DNA of 64,000 bases from NCBI GenBank assembly GCA_002840405.1, contig PHAR01000004.1, forward strand, positions 170,977 through 234,976, given 5' to 3'. Below, piece after piece: positions 18,451 through 28,870 of this stretch. The notes beneath the pieces are model-generated. The model saw nothing but the letters and a program-made list of their open reading frames with translations, made no database searches and was not told where the DNA came from. Each line of letters begins with the position of its first letter. Within the stretch, counting starts at the first letter, position 1. The position numbers and the translations under genes are program-made. The stretch comes from Deltaproteobacteria bacterium HGW-Deltaproteobacteria-8. GTDB lineage: Bacteria > Desulfobacterota > Desulfovibrionia > Desulfovibrionales > Desulfovibrionaceae.

Positions 18451-19158
18451 CTAGAGACCCAGATATGCCTTCTTGACCTCGTCATTGGCAAGGAGCTTGT
18501 CGCAGGCGTCTTCGAGCGTTATGCGCCCGTTCTCCATGACATAGCCCCGATGCGCCACCTTGAGCGCCTGGTTGGCGTTCTGCTCCACGAGAAAGATCGT
18601 GGTGTTGGACTCTTTGTTGATCTGCTTGATGATGTCGAAAATCTGCCGGATGATGAGCGGGGCAAGGCCCAAGGACGGCTCGTCGAGCAAAAGCAGCGTG
18701 GGCCGGGCCATGAGCGCGCGGCTGATGGCCAGCATCTGCTGCTCCCCGCCGGAGAGGGTGCCGCCGAGCTGGCCGCGCCGCTCCAACAGGATCGGGAACA
18801 GCTCGAAGACCTGGTCCAGGTCTGTCCTGATGCCGGCCTTGTCCGAGCGCAGAAACGCGCCCATGTCCAGGTTCTCCTGCACGGTCAGGTCCGGGAAGAT
18901 GAGCCGGCCCTCGGGCACCTGGCAGATGCCGCGCGCCACGACCTTGTCCGGGGAGACGCCCTTCAAGCTCTGGCCCTGGAAGAGCACCTCGCCGCGCCGG
19001 GGGGGCACCACGCCGCAAATGGTCATGAGCGTGGTGGTCTTGCCCGCGCCATTGGCCCCGATGAGGGTGATGATCTCGCCCCGGCCGATGGTGATGTTCA
19101 CATCCCGCAGGGCCTGGATGTTGCCGTAGTAGGCGTCGATATTTTTCAGCTCAAGCAT
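18451..19158 (-). CDS. livF: LivF, branched-chain amino acid ABC transporter ATPase
   Basis: 235 residues. Cytoplasmic ATPase with Walker A GANGAGKTT, signature LSGGEQQ, Walker B LLLDEPSLGL and the LivF-typical NANQALKVAHRGYVMENG. Pairs with LivG to drive uptake through LivHM. Its ATG overlaps the livG end by 8 nt. Confidence 0.95.
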   Translation of the reverse strand: MLELKNIDAYYGNIQALRDVNITIGRGEIITLIGANGAGKTTTLMTICGVVPPRRGEVLFQGQSLKGVSPDKVVARGICQVPEGRLIFPDLTVQENLDMGAFLRSDKAGIRTDLDQVFELFPILLERRGQLGGTLSGGEQQMLAISRALMARPTLLLLDEPSLGLAPLIIRQIFDIIKQINKESNTTIFLVEQNANQALKVAHRGYVMENGRITLEDACDKLLANDEVKKAYLGL

Positions 19159-19978
19159 CGCTGTCCTCGCCCAGGTAGGCCCGGATGACCTGCGGGTCTT
19201 CGCTCACTTCCTTCGGGGTTCCTGTCGAGATGATGCGCCCGTACTCCATGACGTAGATGCGGTCGGACAGGCTCATGACCATCTTCATGTCGTGCTCGAT
19301 CAGGAGCACGGACACCTTGAACTCCTCGCGGATGCGGATGACCATCTGCTTGAGTTCCTCGGTCTCCTGCGGGTTCATGCCCGCCGCGGGCTCGTCCAGC
19401 AGCAGCAGGAAAGGCTCGGTGGCCAGCGCGCGGGCGATCTCCAGCCTGCGCTGCGCGCCGTAGGGCAGGTTGCGCGAGTACTCGTTGGCCAGCTTCTCCA
19501 GGCCAACCTTGGTCAGCATCTCAAAGCTCTTGTCCACCACCTCCTGCTCCTCGCGCCGCGTTCCCGGGCCGCGCAGCACCGCGCCCAGAATGCCGGTCTT
19601 GGTGCGGCAGTGCCGCCCGATCATGACGTTCTCAAGCGCCGTCATGGACGGAAAGAGCCGGATGTTCTGGAAGGTCCGGGCCATGCCCAGCTCGCACACG
19701 AGGTTGGTGCGCATGCCGTTGATACGTTTCGGCTTGCCGTTCTTGGGGTAGGCCGTCACCTCGCCCTCGCTCGGGGTGTAGATGCCGGTGATGCAGTTGA
19801 AGAAGGTGGTCTTGCCCGCGCCGTTGGGGCCGATCAAGGCCACAACCTCGCCGGGCAGCACGTCCAGGTTCACCTCGGAGAGCGCGCGCAGGCCGCCGAA
19901 GTTCATGCCCACGTTGCGCACGGAGAGCACCGGCTGCACGGCCTGGGCCGCGTTCTGGTTGGTCATTTCCTGCGCCAT
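19151..19978 (-). CDS. livG: LivG, branched-chain amino acid ABC transporter ATPase
   Basis: 275 residues with Walker A GPNGAGKTT, FNCITGIYTPSEG, TFQNIRLFPSMTALENVMIG, the signature region LPYGAQRRLEIARAL, Walker B LLLLDEPAAGMNP and LLIEHDMKMVMSLSDRI. All are LivG hallmarks. Start taken at the first ATG, 3 nt after livM; a second ATG four codons later is also possible. Confidence 0.94.
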   Translation of the reverse strand: MAQEMTNQNAAQAVQPVLSVRNVGMNFGGLRALSEVNLDVLPGEVVALIGPNGAGKTTFFNCITGIYTPSEGEVTAYPKNGKPKRINGMRTNLVCELGMARTFQNIRLFPSMTALENVMIGRHCRTKTGILGAVLRGPGTRREEQEVVDKSFEMLTKVGLEKLANEYSRNLPYGAQRRLEIARALATEPFLLLLDEPAAGMNPQETEELKQMVIRIREEFKVSVLLIEHDMKMVMSLSDRIYVMEYGRIISTGTPKEVSEDPQVIRAYLGEDSDA

Positions 19979-19981
19979 GCC

Positions 19982-21205
19982 CTAGCCCGCCGCTTCCACG
20001 TTGATTTTGTAGACCTTGCGCTTGGCGCGCACCAGGCCCTCGGGCCGGAAGACCATGACCAGGACCATGGTGGCCCCGAAGATGAGCATGCGATACTCCG
20101 AGAAGGCGCGCAGGTATTCGGGCAGCAGCATGAGCAGAAACGCGCCCAGGATGACGCCGAGCACCGAGCCCATGCCGCCCAGCACCACAATGGCCAGGAT
20201 CATGGCCGACTCCATGAAGGTGAAGCTGGCCGGGTTGATGAAGGTCGTCTTGGCCGCGAAGACCACGCCCATGAGGGCGGCCAGCGTCGCGCCAAGGGAG
20301 AAGGCCATGAGCTTGGCCCGGGTGTTGTCGATGCCCATGGCCTGGCAGGCGATCTCGTCCTCGCGCAGGGCCAGCCAGGCCCGCCCGATGCGCGAGTCCT
20401 TGAGCCGGGCCGTGACGAAGATGGTCAGGAGCACCAGCACCACCATAATGTAGTACATGTAGGTGGTGGCCTGCTCCACCGAGTAGCTGATGCCGAAGAG
20501 CCCCGGCCGGTCGATGTTGGAGATGCCGCTGGGGCCGTAGGAGAAGCTGCCCCAGTTCTCCAGCACCAGGCGAACGATCTGCCCAAAGCCGAGCGTCACG
20601 ATGGCCAGGTAGTCTCCGCGCAGGCGCAGCACCGGGAAGCCGAGCAGGATGCCGAAGAACGCGCCCATGACCGCGCCCAGGGGCAGCACGGCCCAGAAGC
20701 CCAGGTGGAAGTGGTGGTTCAAAAGCGCGTAGGTGTAAGCGCCAACGGCGTAGAAGGCCACGTAGCCCAGATCGAGCAGGCCGGCCAGGCCCACCGTGAT
20801 GTTGAGCCCCAGGCCCAGCACCACGTAGATCAGGGCGCTGATCAGAATGTTCGTCTGGTAGAGCGAGAAGAACCAGGGGAAGGCCACGGCCACCAGCAGG
20901 CCGAAGGCCATGAGCGGCCGGGCGAAGCGCGGGTCGGACAAGAAGCGCATCAGGGCCGAGTCGCGCTCCACGGTCTCCAGTTCCCTCTTGGCCTGGCTGA
21001 GGTCCCGGCGCTCCATCATGATGTACCAGATCAGGGCGAGCACGAAGCTGCCCCCGGCCATGTAGGCCAGGTGCATCCAGCGCCAGGTCACGGTCTGCTC
21101 CACCGTGTCCACGCGGATGACCATGATGGGCAGGGTCAGGAACGACAGCCAGAGGGAGGCCACCAGCGCCTGCTTGAGATATCGGAGGATGTTCGCACGT
21201 GACAT
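19982..21205 (-). CDS. livM: LivM, branched-chain amino acid ABC transporter permease
   Basis: 407 residues. Multi-pass inner-membrane permease with the conserved GLAGLLDLGYVAFYAVGAYTYALL region (residues about 150-175), the EAA-type loop RLKDSRIGRAWLALREDEIACQAMGI and GGMGSVLGVILGA. Start taken at the ATG at 21203-21205, 4 nt after livH, because the longer frame overlaps livH. About 80-100 residues of extra N-terminus with helices precede the core permease, as in LivM proteins of this group. Confidence 0.93.
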   Translation of the reverse strand: MSRANILRYLKQALVASLWLSFLTLPIMVIRVDTVEQTVTWRWMHLAYMAGGSFVLALIWYIMMERRDLSQAKRELETVERDSALMRFLSDPRFARPLMAFGLLVAVAFPWFFSLYQTNILISALIYVVLGLGLNITVGLAGLLDLGYVAFYAVGAYTYALLNHHFHLGFWAVLPLGAVMGAFFGILLGFPVLRLRGDYLAIVTLGFGQIVRLVLENWGSFSYGPSGISNIDRPGLFGISYSVEQATTYMYYIMVVLVLLTIFVTARLKDSRIGRAWLALREDEIACQAMGIDNTRAKLMAFSLGATLAALMGVVFAAKTTFINPASFTFMESAMILAIVVLGGMGSVLGVILGAFLLMLLPEYLRAFSEYRMLIFGATMVLVMVFRPEGLVRAKRKVYKINVEAAG

Positions 21206-21209
21206 GGGG

Positions 21210-22112
21210 CTACACCTTTTGCGCCCGCTGCTTGCCAAGCAGCCCGGCGGGCCGGAAAATCAGAATGACCACGAGCAGCAGGAAGGCGAAGACGTCCTCG
21301 TAGTCGCTGGAGATGTACCCTGTGGCGAAGCTCTCGGCCCAGCCCAGGACCAGGCCGCCCAGCATGGCGCCGGGGATGCTGCCGATGCCGCCCAGGACAG
21401 CGGCAGTGAAGGCCTTGATGCCCGCCAGAAAGCCGATGGCGAAATTGATCTGCCCGACGTGCGCACCGATGAGCACCCCGCCCACGGCCGCCAGGCTCGA
21501 GCCGATGATGAAGGTGACGCTGATGACCTGGTCAACGTTGACGCCGACAAGCATGGCCATCTTCCTGTTCTGGGCGGTGGCGCGCATGGCCTTGCCCATG
21601 CGCGTGAACTTGATGAACAGGGTCAGGGCCACCATGACCACAAACGAGGTGACGATGATGAACATGTCCGAGGTGCCCAGGTAGTTGCTGAACCGCTCCA
21701 TGAAGGCCAGCTCCGGGATGAGGCGCGGGAAGGGCAGAAAGTCCGGGGTCTGGGCGAGCATGATGTAGTTCTGGAGCAGGATCGACATGCCGATGGCCGA
21801 GATGAGCGGGGCCAGGCGCGGGGCGTTGCGCAGGGGCTTGTAGGCGATCTTCTCCACCGTGTAGCCGTAGGCTGCGGAATAGAGCACCGAAATGACCAGC
21901 GCGATGGCCAGGACGGACAGCGCGGGCCAGCCGAGCGAGGTGAGCAACCCGGCCACGATGAGGCCCATGAAGGCGCCGATCATGTAGATCTCGCCGTGGG
22001 CAAAATTGATGAGCTCGATGATGCCGTAGACCATGGTGTAGCCCAGCGCGATGAGGGCGTACACGCTGCCACGGCTTAGGCCCCCGAAAAACAGCTGGAG
22101 AAAATATTCCAT
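21210..22112 (-). CDS. livH: LivH, branched-chain amino acid ABC transporter permease
   Basis: 300 residues. Permease with LIALGYTMVYGIIELINFAHGEIYMIGAF motif region (about 20-48), FTRMGKAMRATAQNRKMAMLVGVNVDQVI and the C-terminal GGIGSIPGAMLGGLVLGWAES. The ATG at 22110-22112 was chosen over a TTG two codons upstream. Separated from livK by 123 bp that hold a stable hairpin. Confidence 0.94.
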   Translation of the reverse strand: MEYFLQLFFGGLSRGSVYALIALGYTMVYGIIELINFAHGEIYMIGAFMGLIVAGLLTSLGWPALSVLAIALVISVLYSAAYGYTVEKIAYKPLRNAPRLAPLISAIGMSILLQNYIMLAQTPDFLPFPRLIPELAFMERFSNYLGTSDMFIIVTSFVVMVALTLFIKFTRMGKAMRATAQNRKMAMLVGVNVDQVISVTFIIGSSLAAVGGVLIGAHVGQINFAIGFLAGIKAFTAAVLGGIGSIPGAMLGGLVLGWAESFATGYISSDYEDVFAFLLLVVILIFRPAGLLGKQRAQKV

Positions 22113-22162
22113 TATCAAACCACCCGGCCAATCGGGATTACTCCAGGATCGGCCTTACAGAA

Positions 22163-22199
22163 CCAGGGGACGGGCGCATGAAACGCCCCCGCCCCCTGG
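22163..22199 (-). promoter_or_regulatory. hairpin between livK and livH
   Basis: CCAGGGG..CGGGCG (22163-22176) pairs with CGCCC..CCCCTGG (22184-22199) around an 7-nt loop. No T-run follows, so it is better explained as an mRNA-stabilising or attenuating element than as a full terminator. Confidence 0.55.
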
Positions 22200-22235
22200 C
22201 AAATTATCGCACGCCCGGCAGCCGGGCGGCGGAGG

Positions 22236-23408
22236 CTACTTCACCAGTACGTACTTGCCGTCTTTCACCTGGTAGACGGAGAAGCTTACGCCCTCGGCGT
22301 CGCCCTTGGCGTCGAACTTGATCTTGCCGACCGGGGTCTCGACATACTCGCTGTGCAGGGCGGCCACGATCTTGTCGTAGTCGGTGCCGCCGGCCTTGGC
22401 CACGGCGTTCAGCAGGGTCTGGGCAGCGGCATAGCCCTGGGAGAAGAACGAGCCGGGCTCGGAGCCGAACTCCTTCACATGGTCGGCCACGGCCTTCTTG
22501 AAGACCGGATTGTCGGCCAGGATCTGCGGGCCGGTGGCGTACACGCCCTCGGCGTCAACGCCGGCGAGCTTGATGAAGGTGTCGTCCTTCACGCCGTCGT
22601 CGGTGATGAAGGCGATCTTGAGGCCCTTCTTGTGCATCTGCACGACGATCTTGGAGGCTTCGGGGTAGTAGCCGCCGAAGAGCACGCAATCCGCGCCAGA
22701 GGCCTTGATCTTCTGGATGACGGCGGAGTAATCCACGCCAGCCGGGGTGATGCCTTCAAACATCGCGACCTTGGCGACCTTGCCGTCCTCGATGGCCTTC
22801 TTGGCGCTCTCGGCAAAGCCCTTGCCGTAGTCGCCCTTGTCATGGATGACGGCGACCTTCTTGACCTTCAGCGCGCCCGTGGCGAACTCGGCGGCGGCCT
22901 TGCCCTGGATCAGGTCATAGGAAATGGTGCGGAAAAAGTTGGAGTACTCGCCGTTCTGGGTCAGCTCGGTGCTGGTGGCAGAGGGCGACATGACCACGAC
23001 CTTGGCGTCCTTGTAGATAGGCAGGGCGGCCTTGGTGGCGCCGGAACAGATGTGGCCGATGACGATGGAGACCTTCTCACTCACGAGCTTGGTGGCGGCG
23101 TTGGTGGCCAGCTCAGGCTTGCACTGGTCGTCCATGGGCAGCACTTCGACCTGCATGCCGTTGACGCCGCCCTTGGCGTTCCATTCCTTGGCCACCAGCT
23201 TGGCGGCGTTGACAGAGGGCAGGCCGTAGGAGGCCAGGTCGCCCGACTGGGCGCCGGCCACGCCGAGCACCAGCTTCTTGGCGGGAGCAGCGGCCTCCTG
23301 CTTGGGGGCTTCGGCCTTCTTGTCGTCCTTTTTCTCGCCGCCGCAACCCACGGCGAGCATTCCCGCCAGGGCGACACCCAGAACCGTCACGATCCATTTC
23401 GACTTCAT
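22236..23408 (-). CDS. livK: LivK-type branched-chain amino acid binding lipoprotein
   Basis: 390 residues. Signal peptide with lipobox (LAVGC) then a charged linker and a type I periplasmic binding fold (LVLGVAGAQSGDLASYG; VIGHICSGATKAALPIYKD; VVMSPSATSTELT; AVIHDKGDYGKGF). Delivers leucine/isoleucine/valine or related ligands to LivHMGF. The ATG at 23406-23408 has GGAGGG 8 nt upstream; the open frame further upstream covers the promoter. First gene of the liv operon. Confidence 0.94.
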   Translation of the reverse strand: MKSKWIVTVLGVALAGMLAVGCGGEKKDDKKAEAPKQEAAAPAKKLVLGVAGAQSGDLASYGLPSVNAAKLVAKEWNAKGGVNGMQVEVLPMDDQCKPELATNAATKLVSEKVSIVIGHICSGATKAALPIYKDAKVVVMSPSATSTELTQNGEYSNFFRTISYDLIQGKAAAEFATGALKVKKVAVIHDKGDYGKGFAESAKKAIEDGKVAKVAMFEGITPAGVDYSAVIQKIKASGADCVLFGGYYPEASKIVVQMHKKGLKIAFITDDGVKDDTFIKLAGVDAEGVYATGPQILADNPVFKKAVADHVKEFGSEPGSFFSQGYAAAQTLLNAVAKAGGTDYDKIVAALHSEYVETPVGKIKFDAKGDAEGVSFSVYQVKDGKYVLVK

Positions 23409-23508
23409 TGCGAGTCCCTCCAGCTGAGTTCTGTCAACAACATTCGCCACATATGACAACTGCGCAAAGGCTGCGTCTTTCCCCGTCACAAGAACCTTGA
23501 AGCCGGGT

Positions 23509-23536
23509 ATTTTAGAGAGATATCCGGCCATGTCAA
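23509..23536 (-). promoter_or_regulatory. sigma70-type promoter of the liv operon
   Basis: On the minus strand a consensus -35 TTGACA (complement of 23531-23536), a 16-bp spacer and -10 TAAAAT (complement of 23509-23514), about 100 bp upstream of livK. Confidence 0.7.
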
Positions 23537-23562
23537 GGCAGAGCCGCCCACGCCCTGATTGC

Positions 23563-24201
23563 CTACTTCTTGCCGCCGGGCACCAGCTCCTCCTCGGCGC
23601 TCTTGAGGATCTCCGGATCGCTAGAGCCGCCCAGCTGAACCACCTTGCGGAAGTGCACATCGCCCTCGGCAGGCAGCTTCATGTAATGTTTGAGCAGGAT
23701 GCCCATGTTGTAATGGGCCAGCACGTCGCCGGGCTCCTTCTTGAGCACGCGCTCGAAGGACTTGCGGGCCAGCGGGTACTCCTTGCGCTCAAAGCGCACC
23801 ATGCCCAGCGCCCGCTGCACCTGGAGGTCCTCCGGGCTCAGCTTCGCGGCCTTGTCCAGATACTCCAGGGCCTTGTCCCAGGCCTGCATCATCATGAAGG
23901 TGTTGCCCAGCTCAAAAAGCACTTTGGGATCGTTGGGGTTTTTCTCGATGGTGGTCATGAGCTCGCGCAGGTGCGTCATGTCGATGCCACCCATGGCGCC
24001 CCCCATCGGACCGCCTGGGCCGCCCGGACCGCCAGCGCCCATGCCGCCACGCTCCGGCTTAATCTCCACGGCCAGACCGCCACCCATCATACGGTAGGCG
24101 AAGGAGCCCGCGAACATGGCCAGCAGCGCCGCAAGCAGGGCCACCAGCACCAGTTTTCTACCGCCGCCAAGGGGCAGGGAATGATCAGTTGTCGCGCTCA
24201 C
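23563..24201 (-). CDS. TPR-repeat membrane protein of the ccm operon (CcmI-like)
   Basis: 212 residues. One N-terminal membrane helix (LVLVALLAALLAMFAGSFAY), a Gly/Pro/Met-rich stretch (about 50-72), then tetratricopeptide repeats (ELGNTFMMMQAWDKALEYLDKAAKLSPEDLQVQRALG...). Domain plan and place at the end of the ccm operon match the TPR part of CcmH/CcmI, which presents apocytochrome c to the haem lyase. The GTG start overlaps the ccmD stop (GTGA). Confidence 0.8.
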   Translation of the reverse strand: MSATTDHSLPLGGGRKLVLVALLAALLAMFAGSFAYRMMGGGLAVEIKPERGGMGAGGPGGPGGPMGGAMGGIDMTHLRELMTTIEKNPNDPKVLFELGNTFMMMQAWDKALEYLDKAAKLSPEDLQVQRALGMVRFERKEYPLARKSFERVLKKEPGDVLAHYNMGILLKHYMKLPAEGDVHFRKVVQLGGSSDPEILKSAEEELVPGGKK

Positions 24202-24323
24202 TTAAGCATCTCCAATTGTTTGAGGCGTCTCTCAAGAGCCTGGCCGCGCAGGACCAGCCAGGTCCCGTAAGCCGCCAGGGAAAACCACACGGCGACATTG
24301 GCCGCCACAAGATATCCATTCAT
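24198..24323 (-). CDS. ccmD: CcmD-like small membrane protein
   Basis: 41 residues, found by reading the gap between ccmC and the TPR gene: MNGYLVAANVAVWFSLAAYG then TWLVLRGQALERRLKQLEM. One membrane helix followed by a basic amphipathic tail is the CcmD pattern. CcmD binds CcmC/CcmE and helps release haem-loaded CcmE. Starts 3 nt after ccmC and overlaps the next gene by 4 nt. Confidence 0.85.
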   Translation of the reverse strand: MNGYLVAANVAVWFSLAAYGTWLVLRGQALERRLKQLEMLK

Positions 24324-24326
24324 ACG

Positions 24327-25007
24327 CTAACCCTCCCGACCTTGCAGCATCAGCGCCCGGGCACGCTCCTCGGCCCGGCCCACGCCAAAGCGCAGCACGA
24401 GCAGCGTCAGCCACAAGAGGCCGAAGGCCAGCAGATTCACCAAGACCGTGTGCCACATCTCCGGCTCCATGCCGCCGCCCTGGCTGGCCAAAACCGCCGG
24501 GTGCACGCTGCGCCAGATGCGCGCGGAGTAGAACACCAGCGGCACGTCGAGAAAGGCCACCACGCCCAGCACCGCGCAGACCATGGCCCGGCGTTCGCCG
24601 CCCATGTTCGCCCCGCGCAGCACCAGGTACCCGGCGTAGACGAACCACATGATCAGCGTGGTGGTCAGCCGTGGGTCCCAGGTCCACCAGACGTTCCAGG
24701 CAGCCCGTCCCCAGACCGAGCCGGAGATCAGCGCCAGGCCGGAGAACAGCACGCCCAGCTCTGCGGCAGAGCCTGCCAGGATGTCCGAGCCCGAGCTGCG
24801 CGTCATGAGGTGGCGGATGCTGGCGCAGAAAACCACGAAAAAGCTCACAAGCGCCCACCAGGCGAGCGGCATGTGGATGTAGAAAATTTTCTGCACCAGG
24901 CCCATGGTCTCCTCGATGGGCGCGTAGACCCAGATGAACCACTGGCCCGCGATCAGGGCGATCAGGGCCGCCAGGGCCAGGATCGACAGATTCCGGTTGC
25001 TCGACAT
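24327..25007 (-). CDS. ccmC: CcmC, haem delivery protein of cytochrome c maturation
   Basis: 226 residues, six membrane segments. Contains the tryptophan-rich WWD motif (VWWTWDPRLT) and the two haem-ligand histidines (IHMPLAWW; RSVHPAVL). Loads haem onto CcmE at the periplasmic face. The ATG at 25005-25007 with GGAG 7 nt before is preferred over a GTG two codons earlier. Confidence 0.93.
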   Translation of the reverse strand: MSSNRNLSILALAALIALIAGQWFIWVYAPIEETMGLVQKIFYIHMPLAWWALVSFFVVFCASIRHLMTRSSGSDILAGSAAELGVLFSGLALISGSVWGRAAWNVWWTWDPRLTTTLIMWFVYAGYLVLRGANMGGERRAMVCAVLGVVAFLDVPLVFYSARIWRSVHPAVLASQGGGMEPEMWHTVLVNLLAFGLLWLTLLVLRFGVGRAEERARALMLQGREG

Positions 25008-25036
25008 GCTCACTCTCCACGCGGCCTTGTCAGCCG

Positions 25037-25714
25037 CTACTCTTCACCCGTGTACAGGAAAGGAAAGAGAAACGCACCCGCAGCGGTGAAAACCGCGTCG
25101 AAAGCCACGATGATGCCCGCCCACAGGTTCTGGTCCTGGGCCACGTCGCCGGAAAAGACCCCGGCGAAGATGCGGATGCCGCCCAGCAGCACCGGCAGAA
25201 GCAGCGGGAACAGGATCACGGAGAACAGCGACTCCCGCGCGCCCTGCCCCTGGGCCAGCGCGCCCAAGAGCGCGCCCAGGGCCGCCAGGCCCCAGTCCAC
25301 GCCGATGAGCGCAAGCACCAGCACGCCCCAGGAGCCTTTTATGTCCTGTCCCAGAAATACTGCGGCGGCGGGCAGGAAAACTGCCTGGGACAGCAGCAGC
25401 AGCGCGAACCCGGCCAGGCCCTTGCCCAGCCACACGGAGTGTTCCGGCACGGGCGAGGACAGCAAGCCCAGGCGGCAGCCCTGGTGTTCCTCCAGGCTGA
25501 ACAGGTCGTTGAACACCAGCACCAGCCCAAAGGCCGAGGCCAGCCAGAAGATGGCCCCGGCAGCCTGGCCCGAGACCAGCTCGCCCGTGGGCCGCGAAAG
25601 GGAAAAGAGGAAAATCAGCAGCAGGCCCAGCAGCATGGCCTGCACCAGGCCCTGGCCGCCGCCCACGGAAAGCCGCAGGTCCTTGGCCGCGATGTGCCCG
25701 GCGCGCCTCAGCAC
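25037..25714 (-). CDS. ccmB: CcmB, ABC-type membrane subunit of cytochrome c maturation
   Basis: 225 residues with six predicted helices; family features include AKDLRLSVGGGQG near the N-terminus, FSLEEHQGCRLGLLSSPV and a hydrophobic PLLLPVLLGGIR segment. Works with CcmA to release holo-CcmE using ATP. GTG start overlaps the end of ccmA by 7 nt. Confidence 0.9.
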   Translation of the reverse strand: MLRRAGHIAAKDLRLSVGGGQGLVQAMLLGLLLIFLFSLSRPTGELVSGQAAGAIFWLASAFGLVLVFNDLFSLEEHQGCRLGLLSSPVPEHSVWLGKGLAGFALLLLSQAVFLPAAAVFLGQDIKGSWGVLVLALIGVDWGLAALGALLGALAQGQGARESLFSVILFPLLLPVLLGGIRIFAGVFSGDVAQDQNLWAGIIVAFDAVFTAAGAFLFPFLYTGEE

Positions 25715-26436
25715 GTCAGCCCCCCATTGGAGCCGGGGTCGAACCCGCTGGCCGGGCCGAAATAGGCCACGCCCGCGTCCTTCAAAAAGAGCACGCTCTC
25801 GGCAAAGGGCAGGTCCGCCGCCAAGTGGTGGCTTACCCAGACCACGCCCGCGCCAGCCCCTTTCAGGGTTTCAATTTCGCGGCGCAAGAGTTCCTGCGAC
25901 GCTGGGTCCAGGCCCGTGCCCGGCTCGTCCAGGAATACCAGCTTGGGGTTGATGAGAAACACCCGGGCCAGGTTCAGGCGCTGGGCCATACCGCGCGAGA
26001 AGGTCCCGGCGGGTTCATCGATGACGCGGGAAAGACCCACCCGTTCCAGCACCGCCTCAAGGTCCTCACGCGATGGCGACTGCCCATACATGCGGCCCCA
26101 GAAGGTCAGGTTGGCGCACGCGCTCAGGCGCGGATAGAGAAAGGTGGCGTGCCCCAGGTAGGCGCAGTCCTCGGGGGCCACGCGCAGGTCGACCTCGCCC
26201 GCCGTGGGCAGGCACAGGCCCGCCATGATCTTGAGCAGGGTGGTCTTGCCCGCGCCGTTGCCGCCCACCACGAGCAGGGCCTCGCCTGCGCGAACCTGGG
26301 CCGAGACATCGCGCAGCACCAGCCTGGAGCCAAAGAACTTGCCCACGTGGCGGACGTCCGCCCGCAACCCGGCCTGCCGGGGGGCGTCCCCGCCGCCGGG
26401 GACATCGCTGGCGACTCTGCTGGCGCTGGCGCTCAC
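25708..26436 (-). CDS. ccmA: CcmA, ABC-type ATPase of cytochrome c maturation
   Basis: 242 residues. Walker A GGNGAGKTT, short signature FSRGMAQRLNLAR (typical LSxGQ is degenerate as in CcmA proteins) and Walker B LVFLDEPGTGLD. GTG at 26434-26436 chosen with AAGGAG 8 nt upstream; a TTG one codon earlier is possible. Sits 5 nt after ccmF. Confidence 0.91.
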   Translation of the reverse strand: MSASASRVASDVPGGGDAPRQAGLRADVRHVGKFFGSRLVLRDVSAQVRAGEALLVVGGNGAGKTTLLKIMAGLCLPTAGEVDLRVAPEDCAYLGHATFLYPRLSACANLTFWGRMYGQSPSREDLEAVLERVGLSRVIDEPAGTFSRGMAQRLNLARVFLINPKLVFLDEPGTGLDPASQELLRREIETLKGAGAGVVWVSHHLAADLPFAESVLFLKDAGVAYFGPASGFDPGSNGGLTC

Positions 26437-26441
26437 CAAGC

Positions 26442-28325
<1,884 letters not shown>

Positions 28326-28390
28326 GGCGCGATACTCCGGTAAAGGCGGCGTGCGGCGGCGGGTCGGGAGCTGTCCCCCTGCCCGTCAGC

Positions 28391-28804
28391 CTAGCCCCTG
28401 TTCTGCTTCTGGTACTTGGAGGGACACTTTGTGATGAGCGTGCTGGCCTGGAACACTCCGCTGGCCGCGTCCATCCCGCCCTCGACAATGACCTCGGACC
28501 CGGCCTTGAAGGTGTCGGGCACCGCGCCGCGATAACTTACGCGCAGGGTCTTGCCGGGGGCCTCCTTGTCCAGGAGCACGAAGCTCACGCCGGGACCGGG
28601 CTTCACGAACTCGATGTCCTCGGCCGCGACGTTTCCGAACAGGCGGGCCTGCTTGAGCTGGCTGGCGTCAGTGGTCAGCGCCTCGCCCACATTGAGGAAA
28701 TAGACGCTGTCCTTGGTCACGCCGGAGGCCACGAGGTAGCCCACCCCGGCCAGAAACAGCACAAGGGCTGCGATGTAGATGCCTTTTCCACCTTTGGTGG
28801 CCAT
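28391..28804 (-). CDS. ccmE: CcmE haem chaperone, cysteine (CxxxY) type
   Basis: 137 residues from the ATG at 28802-28804. One N-terminal membrane anchor, then an OB-fold domain (RVSYRGAVPDTFKAGSEVIVEGG; GVFQASTLITKCPSKY). In classical CcmE the haem binds covalently to His in an HxxxY motif; here the motif is CPSKY, so Cys replaces His. This variant is known from Desulfovibrio and some archaea, in systems that lack CcmH. No CcmG or CcmH gene lies in this operon, which agrees. Confidence 0.93.
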   Translation of the reverse strand: MATKGGKGIYIAALVLFLAGVGYLVASGVTKDSVYFLNVGEALTTDASQLKQARLFGNVAAEDIEFVKPGPGVSFVLLDKEAPGKTLRVSYRGAVPDTFKAGSEVIVEGGMDAASGVFQASTLITKCPSKYQKQNRG

Positions 28805-28870
28805 ATTCTTCCCGTTTCTCTTGCGTTGTTGGCTCTTCACTTCCGGACAACGGCCAGAGACTCTTACGTG

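Noticed and set aside
16639..19188. 849-codon plus-strand frame across guaA, guaB and livF
   Set aside because: Shadow of three conserved minus-strand genes; no recognisable domain.
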